Source: Gammaproteobacteria bacterium (lineage in GTDB: Bacteria > Pseudomonadota > Gammaproteobacteria > Immundisolibacterales > Immundisolibacteraceae). From it: a stretch of DNA of 16,968 bases. The position numbers and the translations under genes are program-made. Positions 1 to 6,365 of the stretch are shown one piece after another; positions within the stretch are counted from its first letter, which is position 1, and each line of letters opens with the position of its first letter. Location: the NCBI GenBank assembly GCA_003645395.1, contig QNFC01000017.1:1-16968 (forward strand), given 5' to 3'. Below the pieces are notes generated by a model, which saw nothing but the letters and a program-made list of their open reading frames with translations, did not search any database and was not told the DNA's origin.

Positions 1-711
1 GACTCTGGCATCCGCCGACAAGCGCAGATCGATATCAGCCGCCGGGATTTCCACCAGCAAGCAGTAATCGCTACAGTTAAACCTGCTCGCAATCACCAAC
101 ACACCGCCTGGCAAAAATTTTTGCCAGGCGGGCCCATCGCATTTTTGCCATTGGCTGATGGTTACTGCTCAATCGTCTGGTCGACCGGGATTGAGCACGC
201 AGGACAACTGGTCAATCAATCCGATGCTGATTTTCGCCGTGAACTGGGTGACGTGATCGACGGCAAACTCGGCGTGATAACTGATAGCTCAGCCCGATTC
301 AGCTTCCCACTTTTTCAACAGCAAGCTCGGCGTTATGTCGGTAACCGAATCGCACTAATCGGCGACGCTGCCCACCGTATCCACCCGTTGGCCGGCATGG
401 GCGCCAACCTCGGCATTGCCGACGCTCTGACACTGGCAGAACTGCTCGCTGACCAGACCGGCGACCCGGGTAGCCCGGAGTTACTTAATCGTTACGACCG
501 CTGGCGACGCAGTGAGGTTAACGCCTACATGACGGCTCAGGAAATGCTCCGCTCGTGCTACCGCTGGTCTGTGCGGCCTGCTACCGACGTGCGCGGCCTG
601 GGCGTATCGATGCTGAATAAAAGCGTTATCGTTAAACCTGAGCTGTTGCTACGAACCATCGGCCTCACGGGCAACCTTCCCCGCCTGATGCAGCCAATGA
701 CGTCGGCCTGA
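1..711 (+). CDS. FAD-dependent hydroxylase, UbiH/UbiF/VisC family (5' truncated by window edge)
   Basis: This is the C-terminal 236 residues of a flavin monooxygenase of the family that hydroxylates the ubiquinone ring. The frame is open from base 1, so the gene starts outside the window; the TTG at 121 is internal. Visible residue 37 onward (W-Q-K-F-L-P-G-G-P-I-A-F-L-P-L) matches the family's substrate-domain signature. GDAAH at visible residues 121-125, followed by HPLAGMGAN at 128-136, is the second FAD-binding motif. Most relatives have GQGVN or GQGLN there, so the Met and Ala are mild deviations. The Rossmann GxGxxG motif lies upstream of the window. I cannot choose between UbiF, UbiH and UbiI from this part alone. 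The gene converges on lipB, where lipA would often be expected on the other strand. Confidence 0.85.
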   Translation, partial: DSGIRRQAQIDISRRDFHQQAVIATVKPARNHQHTAWQKFLPGGPIAFLPLADGYCSIVWSTGIEHAGQLVNQSDADFRRELGDVIDGKLGVITDSSARFSFPLFQQQARRYVGNRIALIGDAAHRIHPLAGMGANLGIADALTLAELLADQTGDPGSPELLNRYDRWRRSEVNAYMTAQEMLRSCYRWSVRPATDVRGLGVSMLNKSVIVKPELLLRTIGLTGNLPRLMQPMTSA

Positions 712-713
712 AT

Positions 714-731
714 ATTAACGAGCCGGTTAAT
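714..731. terminator. Possible weak bidirectional hairpin between the hydroxylase gene and lipB
   Basis: ATTAAC (714-719) and GTTAAT (726-731) form a 6-bp inverted repeat with a 6-base loop. It fills the 20-bp gap between two convergent genes and abuts the lipB stop codon. The position suits a shared terminator, but the stem is AT-rich and no long T run follows on either strand. It is a candidate only. Confidence 0.25.
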
Positions 732-1388
732 TTAAGTTGACAACAATCGCGTTAACTCATCAACCATACGCGTACCCACCTCATTAATTGACAGGGAAAC
801 CACCGGCATCCATTCAGATAGCTGTGTCACAGCCATGCCTACATAACCACAAGGGTTGATGCGACCGAAAGGCTCGAGATCCATATCAACATTCAGACTC
901 ACGCCGTGATAACTACACCCGCGGCGGATGCGCAGGCCAAGCGACGCAATTTTAGCCTCGTCGATATAAATCCCCGGGGCACCGCAACGGCGCTCCGCCT
1001 GCAACCCAAAGCCCAGCAGCACATTGATCACCGCCTGCTCAAGGGTCTGCACCAACCCTTTTACACCCAGCGCCCGGCGCTGCATATCCAGCATCAAATA
1101 GCAGACCAGTTGGCCGGGTCCGTGGTAGGTAATCTGACCACCGCGATCACTCTTCACCACCGGAATATCACCGGCATCAAGTACATGCTCAGGCTGACCA
1201 TTAATGCCCTGAGTAAACACTGGGCGATGTTGCAGCAGCCAGATCTCATCTATCGCCCCAGCCTGGCGATCAGCAACAAATTGCTGCATTTTTCCCTGGA
1301 TTAGCGAATAGTCCTGTAAGCCCTCAAACCTGCGCGTGACAATAGAACCTGAGCCTGGTTCATGGCTGAGATCAGCCGACTGCACCAC
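732..1388 (-). CDS. lipB: Octanoyl-[acyl-carrier-protein]:protein N-octanoyltransferase LipB
   Basis: LipB moves an octanoyl group from acyl-ACP onto the lipoyl domains of 2-oxoacid dehydrogenases and the glycine cleavage H protein, the first step of endogenous lipoate synthesis in the cytoplasm. The sequence has the family motifs SDRGGQITYHGPGQ, KIASLGLRIRRG and NPCGYVGM. The catalytic Lys (K146) and Cys (C180) are present, numbering from the chosen start. That start is the first of two adjacent GTG codons at 1388; it gives 218 residues, close to the 213 of E. coli LipB, with an AGGT upstream. The frame stays open to 1475, but those 29 codons lie inside the preceding aminotransferase gene and do not look like LipB. 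The two genes overlap by 17 bp, so translation is probably coupled. lipB is the last gene of the unit, and lipA does not follow. Confidence 0.93.
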   Translation of the reverse strand: MVQSADLSHEPGSGSIVTRRFEGLQDYSLIQGKMQQFVADRQAGAIDEIWLLQHRPVFTQGINGQPEHVLDAGDIPVVKSDRGGQITYHGPGQLVCYLMLDMQRRALGVKGLVQTLEQAVINVLLGFGLQAERRCGAPGIYIDEAKIASLGLRIRRGCSYHGVSLNVDMDLEPFGRINPCGYVGMAVTQLSEWMPVVSLSINEVGTRMVDELTRLLST

Positions 1389-2262
1389 GTCGTACCTGTT
1401 CAATTTCCATTTGATACGCCCGCCACATCGCTTTCCACACTGGGCCAGGTGATCCTGTGCCCACCGCCGTACCATCTAGCCGGGTCACCGGCAAAATCGC
1501 CTTGGTGGAGCTGCTAATGCAAATTTCATCCGCTTCGCGCAACTGCTGCTCACTGATTTGCTGTTCGGCGACGGGAATCCCTTCCTTGCTCGCCAACTCC
1601 AATATCCGTTCACGAGTGATGCCATGTAGTAGCTGCTCGCCGGCCGGGGGGGTCAGTAACTGCCCATTAACCACAATAAAAACATTACTTGCTGCTCCCT
1701 CTGTAAGCTGTCCATCACGCAGCAGTAGCGCCTCATCGGCAGATGCATCGACTGCCTGCTGACGCAGCATCACGTTGGCAATCAGGGAGGTCGTTTTTGC
1801 ATGGCAGTAGTTCCAACGAATATCTTCAGTAGTAATCGCCGCCAGGCCTTGTTGCAACAGCTCAGTTGACACGCCGACCATCGGTCGGCTCATGCAAAAC
1901 ACGGTCGGCTCAATGTCTGGAAAAGCATGATCTCGCGGAGCCACACCGCGGGTTACCTGCAAATAAACAGACTGATCATGATCACCACACCGCGCCACCA
2001 GATCGGCGAGTAAATTTCGCCATTCGGTGTGGCTAAACGGATTACGTATACGGGTAATTTCCAGGCTGTGCTCTAACCTCTGTAGATGCGGTTCCAGCAA
2101 AAAGAGGTTACCGCCGTAGGCAGGGATTACTTCATAAACTGCATCGCCAAAAATAAACCCCCGGTCCAGAGCAGAGATTTTTGCTGCAGCTGGCGCGACA
2201 AACTCGCCACCTACCCAGGCCAGCTCTAAAGGCTGCTCATGCGAGGGATTTGGTCTATTCAA
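1372..2262 (-). CDS. dat: Class IV PLP aminotransferase, probable D-amino acid aminotransferase
   Basis: This 296-residue fold-type IV PLP enzyme most likely interconverts D-Ala plus 2-oxoglutarate with pyruvate plus D-Glu. The family hallmarks are LDRGFIFGDAVYE near residues 32-44, the Schiff-base Lys K156 (HAKTTSL) and EGAASNVF at 188-195. R110-x-H112 in TRGVAPRDHAFP resembles the Arg/His carboxylate trap of bacterial D-amino acid aminotransferases, which argues against a branched-chain (IlvE) or aminodeoxychorismate lyase role. An in-frame TGA lies directly upstream of the TTG at 2262, so this TTG is the only reasonable start; a GAGGAG precedes it by 5 bases. The TTG start overlaps the dacA stop by 8 bp. 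Placement after dacA suggests a link between D-Ala released from peptidoglycan and D-Glu supply. Substrate specificity is inferred. Confidence 0.87.
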   Translation of the reverse strand: MNRPNPSHEQPLELAWVGGEFVAPAAAKISALDRGFIFGDAVYEVIPAYGGNLFLLEPHLQRLEHSLEITRIRNPFSHTEWRNLLADLVARCGDHDQSVYLQVTRGVAPRDHAFPDIEPTVFCMSRPMVGVSTELLQQGLAAITTEDIRWNYCHAKTTSLIANVMLRQQAVDASADEALLLRDGQLTEGAASNVFIVVNGQLLTPPAGEQLLHGITRERILELASKEGIPVAEQQISEQQLREADEICISSSTKAILPVTRLDGTAVGTGSPGPVWKAMWRAYQMEIEQVRRGAVG

Positions 2263-3430
2263 AAAAGCTCCTCACCCATGCTTCTGCCTGCTGAAACAGA
2301 GAACCTTCAGGAACCCCTTCAAGCGCGAGTAACGGCTGCCTGGCAAGTAACTCGCCGTCAAGTGAGACCAGCAATTCACCCAGCTCGGTGCCGGCGACTA
2401 CTGGTGCGGGAATCTCCCGATCAATTTCGACTACGGCAGAAAGATCCTGCATGCGCCCACGCGGCAAGGTCAACACCAGATCATCGGCAATGCCCACCGG
2501 CACCGAATCCACCGCACCCGCGTAAACCGGCGCCTGGCTGCGTACTTCACCACCTTTAAACAGGGTGACCACCTCGAAGAACCGAAATCCGTAATTGAGC
2601 AGACTCTGGGTCTCTTCGAATCTTTTTGTATCGCTGGTAGTCCCGGTAACCACACTAATCAGACGCATTCCATCGCGCTCTGCTGAGGCCACCAGGCAAT
2701 AACCAGCGGCTTCGGTATGTCCGGTTTTCAACCCGTCGACGGAGGAGTCTCGCCAGAGCAGACGATTGCGATTGTGTTGGCGGATCCCGTTAAAGGTGAA
2801 CTCTTTTTGAGCGTAGAGCTGGTAGCGCTGAGGAAACCGTCGCAGCGTCTCAGCCGCTAAAAGGGCCATATCTCTTGCGCTACTGAAATGGCCCTCTGCC
2901 GGCAGCCCAGTGGCATTTTTAAATTGGCTGTTAACCATGTCCAGCTGCCTGGCCGTTGCGTTCATCAGCTCGGCAAATGCATCTTCACTACCGGCAATGT
3001 GCTCGGCCAGGGCAACACTGGCATCGTTACCAGACTGCACGACCATGCCAACAAGCAGGTCAATGACGGGAATCTGCTTGCCAACTTCAACAAACATTCT
3101 AGAGCCTTCGGTCTGCCAGGCACGCTTACTGATAGTTACCAGATCATCTTCACTGATCCGTCCAGCGGCAAGCTCCTCAAACACCAGGAAAGTGGTCATT
3201 ATTTTGGTCAGGCTAGCGGGCTCTACCTGATTATCCGCGTCCTGCTCCACCAGCGCCCGTCCACTGGCAAAATCAAACAATACGTGGCTAGTAGTCTTCA
3301 GCGTTGGCGCACTGGGGATTGGCGAGGCCAAGACTACGGGTACGCAAAACAGCAACAAAGCCGCCAACCCCAGGTTTTTAAACCAGGGACTTATGGCTAT
3401 GCTGACATTACTAACAGGCTTTTCAATCAT
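2255..3430 (-). CDS. dacA: D-alanyl-D-alanine carboxypeptidase (PBP5/6 type)
   Basis: This 391-residue class A low-molecular-weight penicillin-binding protein removes the terminal D-Ala from peptidoglycan pentapeptides in the periplasm. A signal peptide covers about residues 1-35 (hydrophobic core GLAALLLFCVPVVLA). The active-site motifs are complete: S73-L-T-K76 with the nucleophilic Ser, S133-G-N135, and K235-T-G237. The C-terminal beta domain follows from about residue 290. The last 20 residues (ending AEAWVRSFFE) look like the amphipathic membrane anchor of PBP5. The length is near that of E. coli DacA (403). Its ATG overlaps the rlpA stop as ATGA, and its own stop overlaps the next gene by 8 bp. 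Some relatives name the equivalent gene dacC. Confidence 0.96.
   Translation of the reverse strand: MIEKPVSNVSIAISPWFKNLGLAALLLFCVPVVLASPIPSAPTLKTTSHVLFDFASGRALVEQDADNQVEPASLTKIMTTFLVFEELAAGRISEDDLVTISKRAWQTEGSRMFVEVGKQIPVIDLLVGMVVQSGNDASVALAEHIAGSEDAFAELMNATARQLDMVNSQFKNATGLPAEGHFSSARDMALLAAETLRRFPQRYQLYAQKEFTFNGIRQHNRNRLLWRDSSVDGLKTGHTEAAGYCLVASAERDGMRLISVVTGTTSDTKRFEETQSLLNYGFRFFEVVTLFKGGEVRSQAPVYAGAVDSVPVGIADDLVLTLPRGRMQDLSAVVEIDREIPAPVVAGTELGELLVSLDGELLARQPLLALEGVPEGSLFQQAEAWVRSFFE
2268..2273 (-). promoter_or_regulatory. Shine-Dalgarno GAGGAG that fixes the TTG start of the aminotransferase
   Basis: GAGGAG lies within the last codons of dacA, 5 bases upstream of the TTG at 2262-2260. 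It is an unusually strong site for a weak start codon. It supports TTG as the start and allows re-initiation by ribosomes finishing dacA. Confidence 0.75.
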
Positions 3431-4269
3431 CTAATTACCACTTTGGTTCCGGGAATACCCATATCGCGTAACTGGGCCAGTGTTAACATTTCAACTTCCG
3501 TCGAGACGGGCCCTACTCGCACCCGGTGCAAAGTACGACCGCTGACTTCGACCTTAATAATGACGACCGGTTCGACCCCGACCGCAAGTAACTTCGACTT
3601 CACGTTTTCTGCGTTTTGCTGATCAGCATACGCGCCAGCCTGATAATAGGCCCCTGCCAGTTTTTGCTGTGACAGCCCCGGTGGCGAGTTTGATGCTACG
3701 GCTGAGGTTGTCGACAGAGCTTCTACTTCGACCGCAGCACTACCCGCTTTATCAATACCCAATTTCACCGCTGCGGCGTAAGAAAGGTCAATAATCCGTC
3801 CGGTGTGAAATGGACCGCGATCATTTACTTTAACGGTGACCTCCCGGCCATTTTGCAGATGTCGTACCCGCACATAACTGGGTAACGGCAGAGTTTTATG
3901 TGCGGCAGTCATAGCGAACATGTCGTAGGGTTCACCACTAGCGGTCGGTTTGCCGTGAAAAGCAGTGCCGTACCATGAAGCATTGCCCTGCTCACGATAA
4001 CCACTGCTGCTCGCTTTCGGCACATAACGGATGCCGGCAATTTTATAGGGGCGCGTACACCCACGGCAGAGAACCTCTGTTTGCGGCACTGCGTCTGGAA
4101 TTAAAGATAAATCAGCAGGAACAAACAAAGGCGGACCATCAATCTCAGCAGGCTTAGCAGCCGTAGCCAGACTGTCACTCGGTTTTTGCTGAGTAACCGT
4201 AGACGTACAGCCCCCCACCCAGGCGGTCAACCAAATTAGAAAAACCAGCCGGCTAATATTGCTACGCAT
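3427..4269 (-). CDS. rlpA: Septal ring lytic transglycosylase RlpA, lipoprotein with SPOR domain
   Basis: RlpA is an outer-membrane lipoprotein that cleaves glycan strands lacking stem peptides at the septum and sidewall. A lipoprotein signal ends in the lipobox VGGC (Cys21). The double-psi beta-barrel domain spans about residues 95-185, from GNASWYG through VKVNDRGPF to DLSYAAA. E113, H124 and D150 sit at the positions corresponding to E120, H131 and D157 of the active Pseudomonas aeruginosa enzyme, so transglycosylase activity is expected. A C-terminal SPOR domain (about 205-280) should bind denuded septal peptidoglycan. An unusual Cys68-Arg-Gly-Cys71 pair lies in the linker before the barrel. 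The gene is 2 bp from mltB and overlaps dacA by 4 bp. Confidence 0.94.
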   Translation of the reverse strand: MRSNISRLVFLIWLTAWVGGCTSTVTQQKPSDSLATAAKPAEIDGPPLFVPADLSLIPDAVPQTEVLCRGCTRPYKIAGIRYVPKASSSGYREQGNASWYGTAFHGKPTASGEPYDMFAMTAAHKTLPLPSYVRVRHLQNGREVTVKVNDRGPFHTGRIIDLSYAAAVKLGIDKAGSAAVEVEALSTTSAVASNSPPGLSQQKLAGAYYQAGAYADQQNAENVKSKLLAVGVEPVVIIKVEVSGRTLHRVRVGPVSTEVEMLTLAQLRDMGIPGTKVVIR

Positions 4270-4271
4270 AG

Positions 4272-5282
4272 TTAAGAGTCACGATCAGCAAGCAGAGCTT
4301 CACTGAGCTGAAATACGGCCATGGCATAGAGCGGGCTGTGGTTATAACGGGTGATGGCATAAAAATTTTGATACACAGCAACCATCGTATGGCCGTTCTG
4401 CTGGCCCAACGCCACAAGCGCTGCCTGCCGGTCGAGTGCCGGAGCGACGCCGGCGGACCAGGTTACACCCTTTTCCTGTAACACCCCCACGGAGGTATGC
4501 GGCTCATAGCCCTGTGTTATTAACGAGTCATCAGCGCGATAAGGGTAGTTGACATAATTCAACACCGGTGCGCCCCGCTGCCAGCCATGCTCAGCCAAAT
4601 AGTTGCCGACACTACCGATGGCGTCTGCCACGCTACTAACCAGGTCACGCTGTCCATCGCCGTCAAAATCAACGGCATAGCGCTGATAACTGGTGGGAAT
4701 AAACTGCGGAATTCCAATTGCGCCAGCGTAAGACCCCACCGCCACACGCGGGTCCTGGTTCTCGTCACGACTCAGAATTAGAAATGCCTCCAATTCACTA
4801 CGAAAGAAGTCATTACGCCGATAATCACTGGCAGCTAATGTTGTCAACGCATCCAATACACGATAACCACCTTTTAGGCGGCCATAGTAAGTTTCCACTC
4901 CGATTATGGCCGCAATTATCTGGGCTGGAACGCCGTAAGTCTGCTCCGCCCTCTCTAGCAGAGCCGCATTTTGCTGCCAAAACTCCTTCCCTTGGGCCGT
5001 GCGTTTTTCGGTGACAAATATTTTTCGGTAACCGTGCCATTCAAGGGTTTTTTCCGCCGGGCGGTTAATGGCGTCAATAATTGACTGTTTATATTCAGCC
5101 TCGGAAAAAAGCTCCGTCAGTTCGGTGCGCTGGAATCCCTGCTCACTGACCAGTTCATCAATCAACTCCGCTATACGCGGCGAAGCAGAAAAGTCTTCAG
5201 CCTCAACCAGTGGGGCCAACAACAACCCAAAAAGCAGCAGTAAGTGGCGATATAAAAAGGGTGTATCCAATTCTAATTTCAC
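4272..5282 (-). CDS. mltB: Lytic murein transglycosylase B (Slt35/MltB family)
   Basis: This periplasmic enzyme cleaves MurNAc-GlcNAc bonds to give 1,6-anhydromuropeptides, making room for new strands. The 336-residue sequence has the MltB catalytic motif IIGVETYYGR with Glu130 as the acid/base, then GAIGIPQFIPTSY (188-199). An EF-hand-like loop, D205-FDGDGQR-D213, matches the calcium loop of Slt35. The N-terminal signal (LLLLFGLLLAPLVEA) appears to end in a type I cleavage site near residues 28-29. I see no lipobox Cys, so this form is probably soluble rather than a lipoprotein as in E. coli. The gene lies 9 bp after rodA and 2 bp before rlpA. Confidence 0.94.
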   Translation of the reverse strand: MKLELDTPFLYRHLLLLFGLLLAPLVEAEDFSASPRIAELIDELVSEQGFQRTELTELFSEAEYKQSIIDAINRPAEKTLEWHGYRKIFVTEKRTAQGKEFWQQNAALLERAEQTYGVPAQIIAAIIGVETYYGRLKGGYRVLDALTTLAASDYRRNDFFRSELEAFLILSRDENQDPRVAVGSYAGAIGIPQFIPTSYQRYAVDFDGDGQRDLVSSVADAIGSVGNYLAEHGWQRGAPVLNYVNYPYRADDSLITQGYEPHTSVGVLQEKGVTWSAGVAPALDRQAALVALGQQNGHTMVAVYQNFYAITRYNHSPLYAMAVFQLSEALLADRDS

Positions 5283-5291
5283 ACTATGTTC

Positions 5292-6365
5292 CTATTTAGT
5301 CCACATTTTCCGATCATTTCGAACAGCCATAAGCACGCCAAACCCAAGCAGCAGAGTCACTAACGAACTGCCACCATAGCTTATCAGCGGCAGCGGTACA
5401 CCGACCACCGGCAATACGCCGGCAACCATGCCAATATTAACCACGACATAAAAGAAGAAAATCGCCACGATCGCACCTGCCATCAACCTGCCAAAGCTAT
5501 CTCCGGCAGTAGCAGATATCTGCAACCCCCGTAGCAATAGCGCCAGATAGAGCGTCAGCAGCACCCCGCAACCAACCAGGCCGAACTCTTCAGCGAATAC
5601 AGCAAAAATAAAATCGGTGGAACTCTCAGGCAAAAACTTCAGGTGCGCCTGGGTACCGTTCATCCAGCCTTTACCCCAAACACCCCCAGATCCGATGGCG
5701 ATCATGGACTGGATAATGTGATAGCCGGCCCCAAGGGGGTCACTACTCGGATCAAGCAGAGTTAATACTCGGCGACGCTGATAATCATGCATAAAATGCC
5801 AGGCAACCGGCACCAGAGCCAAACCTAGCGCAGCTCCACCAACCATTAGCCGCCAACTAATACCAGCAAAGAAAATCACCGCCAGGCCCGACGCTGTCAC
5901 CATCAACGCAGTGCCCAGGTCAGGCTGGCCCAAAATTAACGCCACGGGCAGCACGATCAACAATAACGCGCCAGCAATATAGCGCCACGGCAACGGGTGC
6001 GCCCGTTCCGAAAGATAGCGGGCGACCATCAGCGGCACGATCAATTTACTTAGTTCGGAAGGCTGAAAGCGCATCACCCCAAGATCAAGCCACCTCTGCG
6101 CGCCTTTGCCCACATCACCCGCCAACTCAACAGCAAGCAATAACGCGAGCCCAAACAAGAACAGTGCAGGTGCCAGGCGATAGAAAAAATAGCTGGGGAC
6201 CTGAGCGATTGCCAGCATGATAAAGAGGCCAATACCAACACGAATCAGCTGGCCTTTGACCACCGCCATATCGCCGCCTGAAGCGCTGTAACTGACTATC
6301 AAACCGATAGTAATGAGCATTAAAAGGATTGCAAGCAACAAACTATCGAAACGAAAATATTTCAT
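5292..6365 (-). CDS. rodA: Peptidoglycan glycosyltransferase RodA (SEDS family)
   Basis: RodA is an inner-membrane protein that polymerises lipid II into glycan strands for cell elongation, in complex with PBP2. The 357 residues are strongly hydrophobic, with about ten membrane segments. SEDS signatures are present: MRFQPSELSKL (98-108), GQPDLGTALM (146-155), FLPESSTDFIFAVFAEE (244-260) and GVPLPLISYGGSS (322-334). D251 matches the essential Asp of the family (D262 in E. coli). The start ATG overlaps the mrdA stop as ATGA, which fits translational coupling of these partner proteins. mrdB is a synonym. Confidence 0.96.
   Translation of the reverse strand: MKYFRFDSLLLAILLMLITIGLIVSYSASGGDMAVVKGQLIRVGIGLFIMLAIAQVPSYFFYRLAPALFLFGLALLLAVELAGDVGKGAQRWLDLGVMRFQPSELSKLIVPLMVARYLSERAHPLPWRYIAGALLLIVLPVALILGQPDLGTALMVTASGLAVIFFAGISWRLMVGGAALGLALVPVAWHFMHDYQRRRVLTLLDPSSDPLGAGYHIIQSMIAIGSGGVWGKGWMNGTQAHLKFLPESSTDFIFAVFAEEFGLVGCGVLLTLYLALLLRGLQISATAGDSFGRLMAGAIVAIFFFYVVVNIGMVAGVLPVVGVPLPLISYGGSSLVTLLLGFGVLMAVRNDRKMWTK

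Noticed and set aside
121..711. Hydroxylase gene starting at TTG 121
   Set aside because: The frame is open to base 1, and residues before 121 (TAWQKF followed by LPGGP) belong to a conserved family motif, so 121 is internal.
906..1304. 132-codon + strand open frame opposite lipB
   Set aside because: Entirely inside lipB on the opposite strand, with no family signature or good ribosome-binding site.
1389..1475. N-terminal extension of LipB to 1475
   Set aside because: The extra 29 residues overlap the aminotransferase coding region and do not match LipB N-termini; the GTG pair at 1388/1385 gives a normal length.
2888..3622. 244-codon open frame on the + strand opposite dacA and rlpA
   Set aside because: It lies antisense to two genes with intact motifs and shows no recognisable domain. 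Long antisense frames are common opposite conserved genes.
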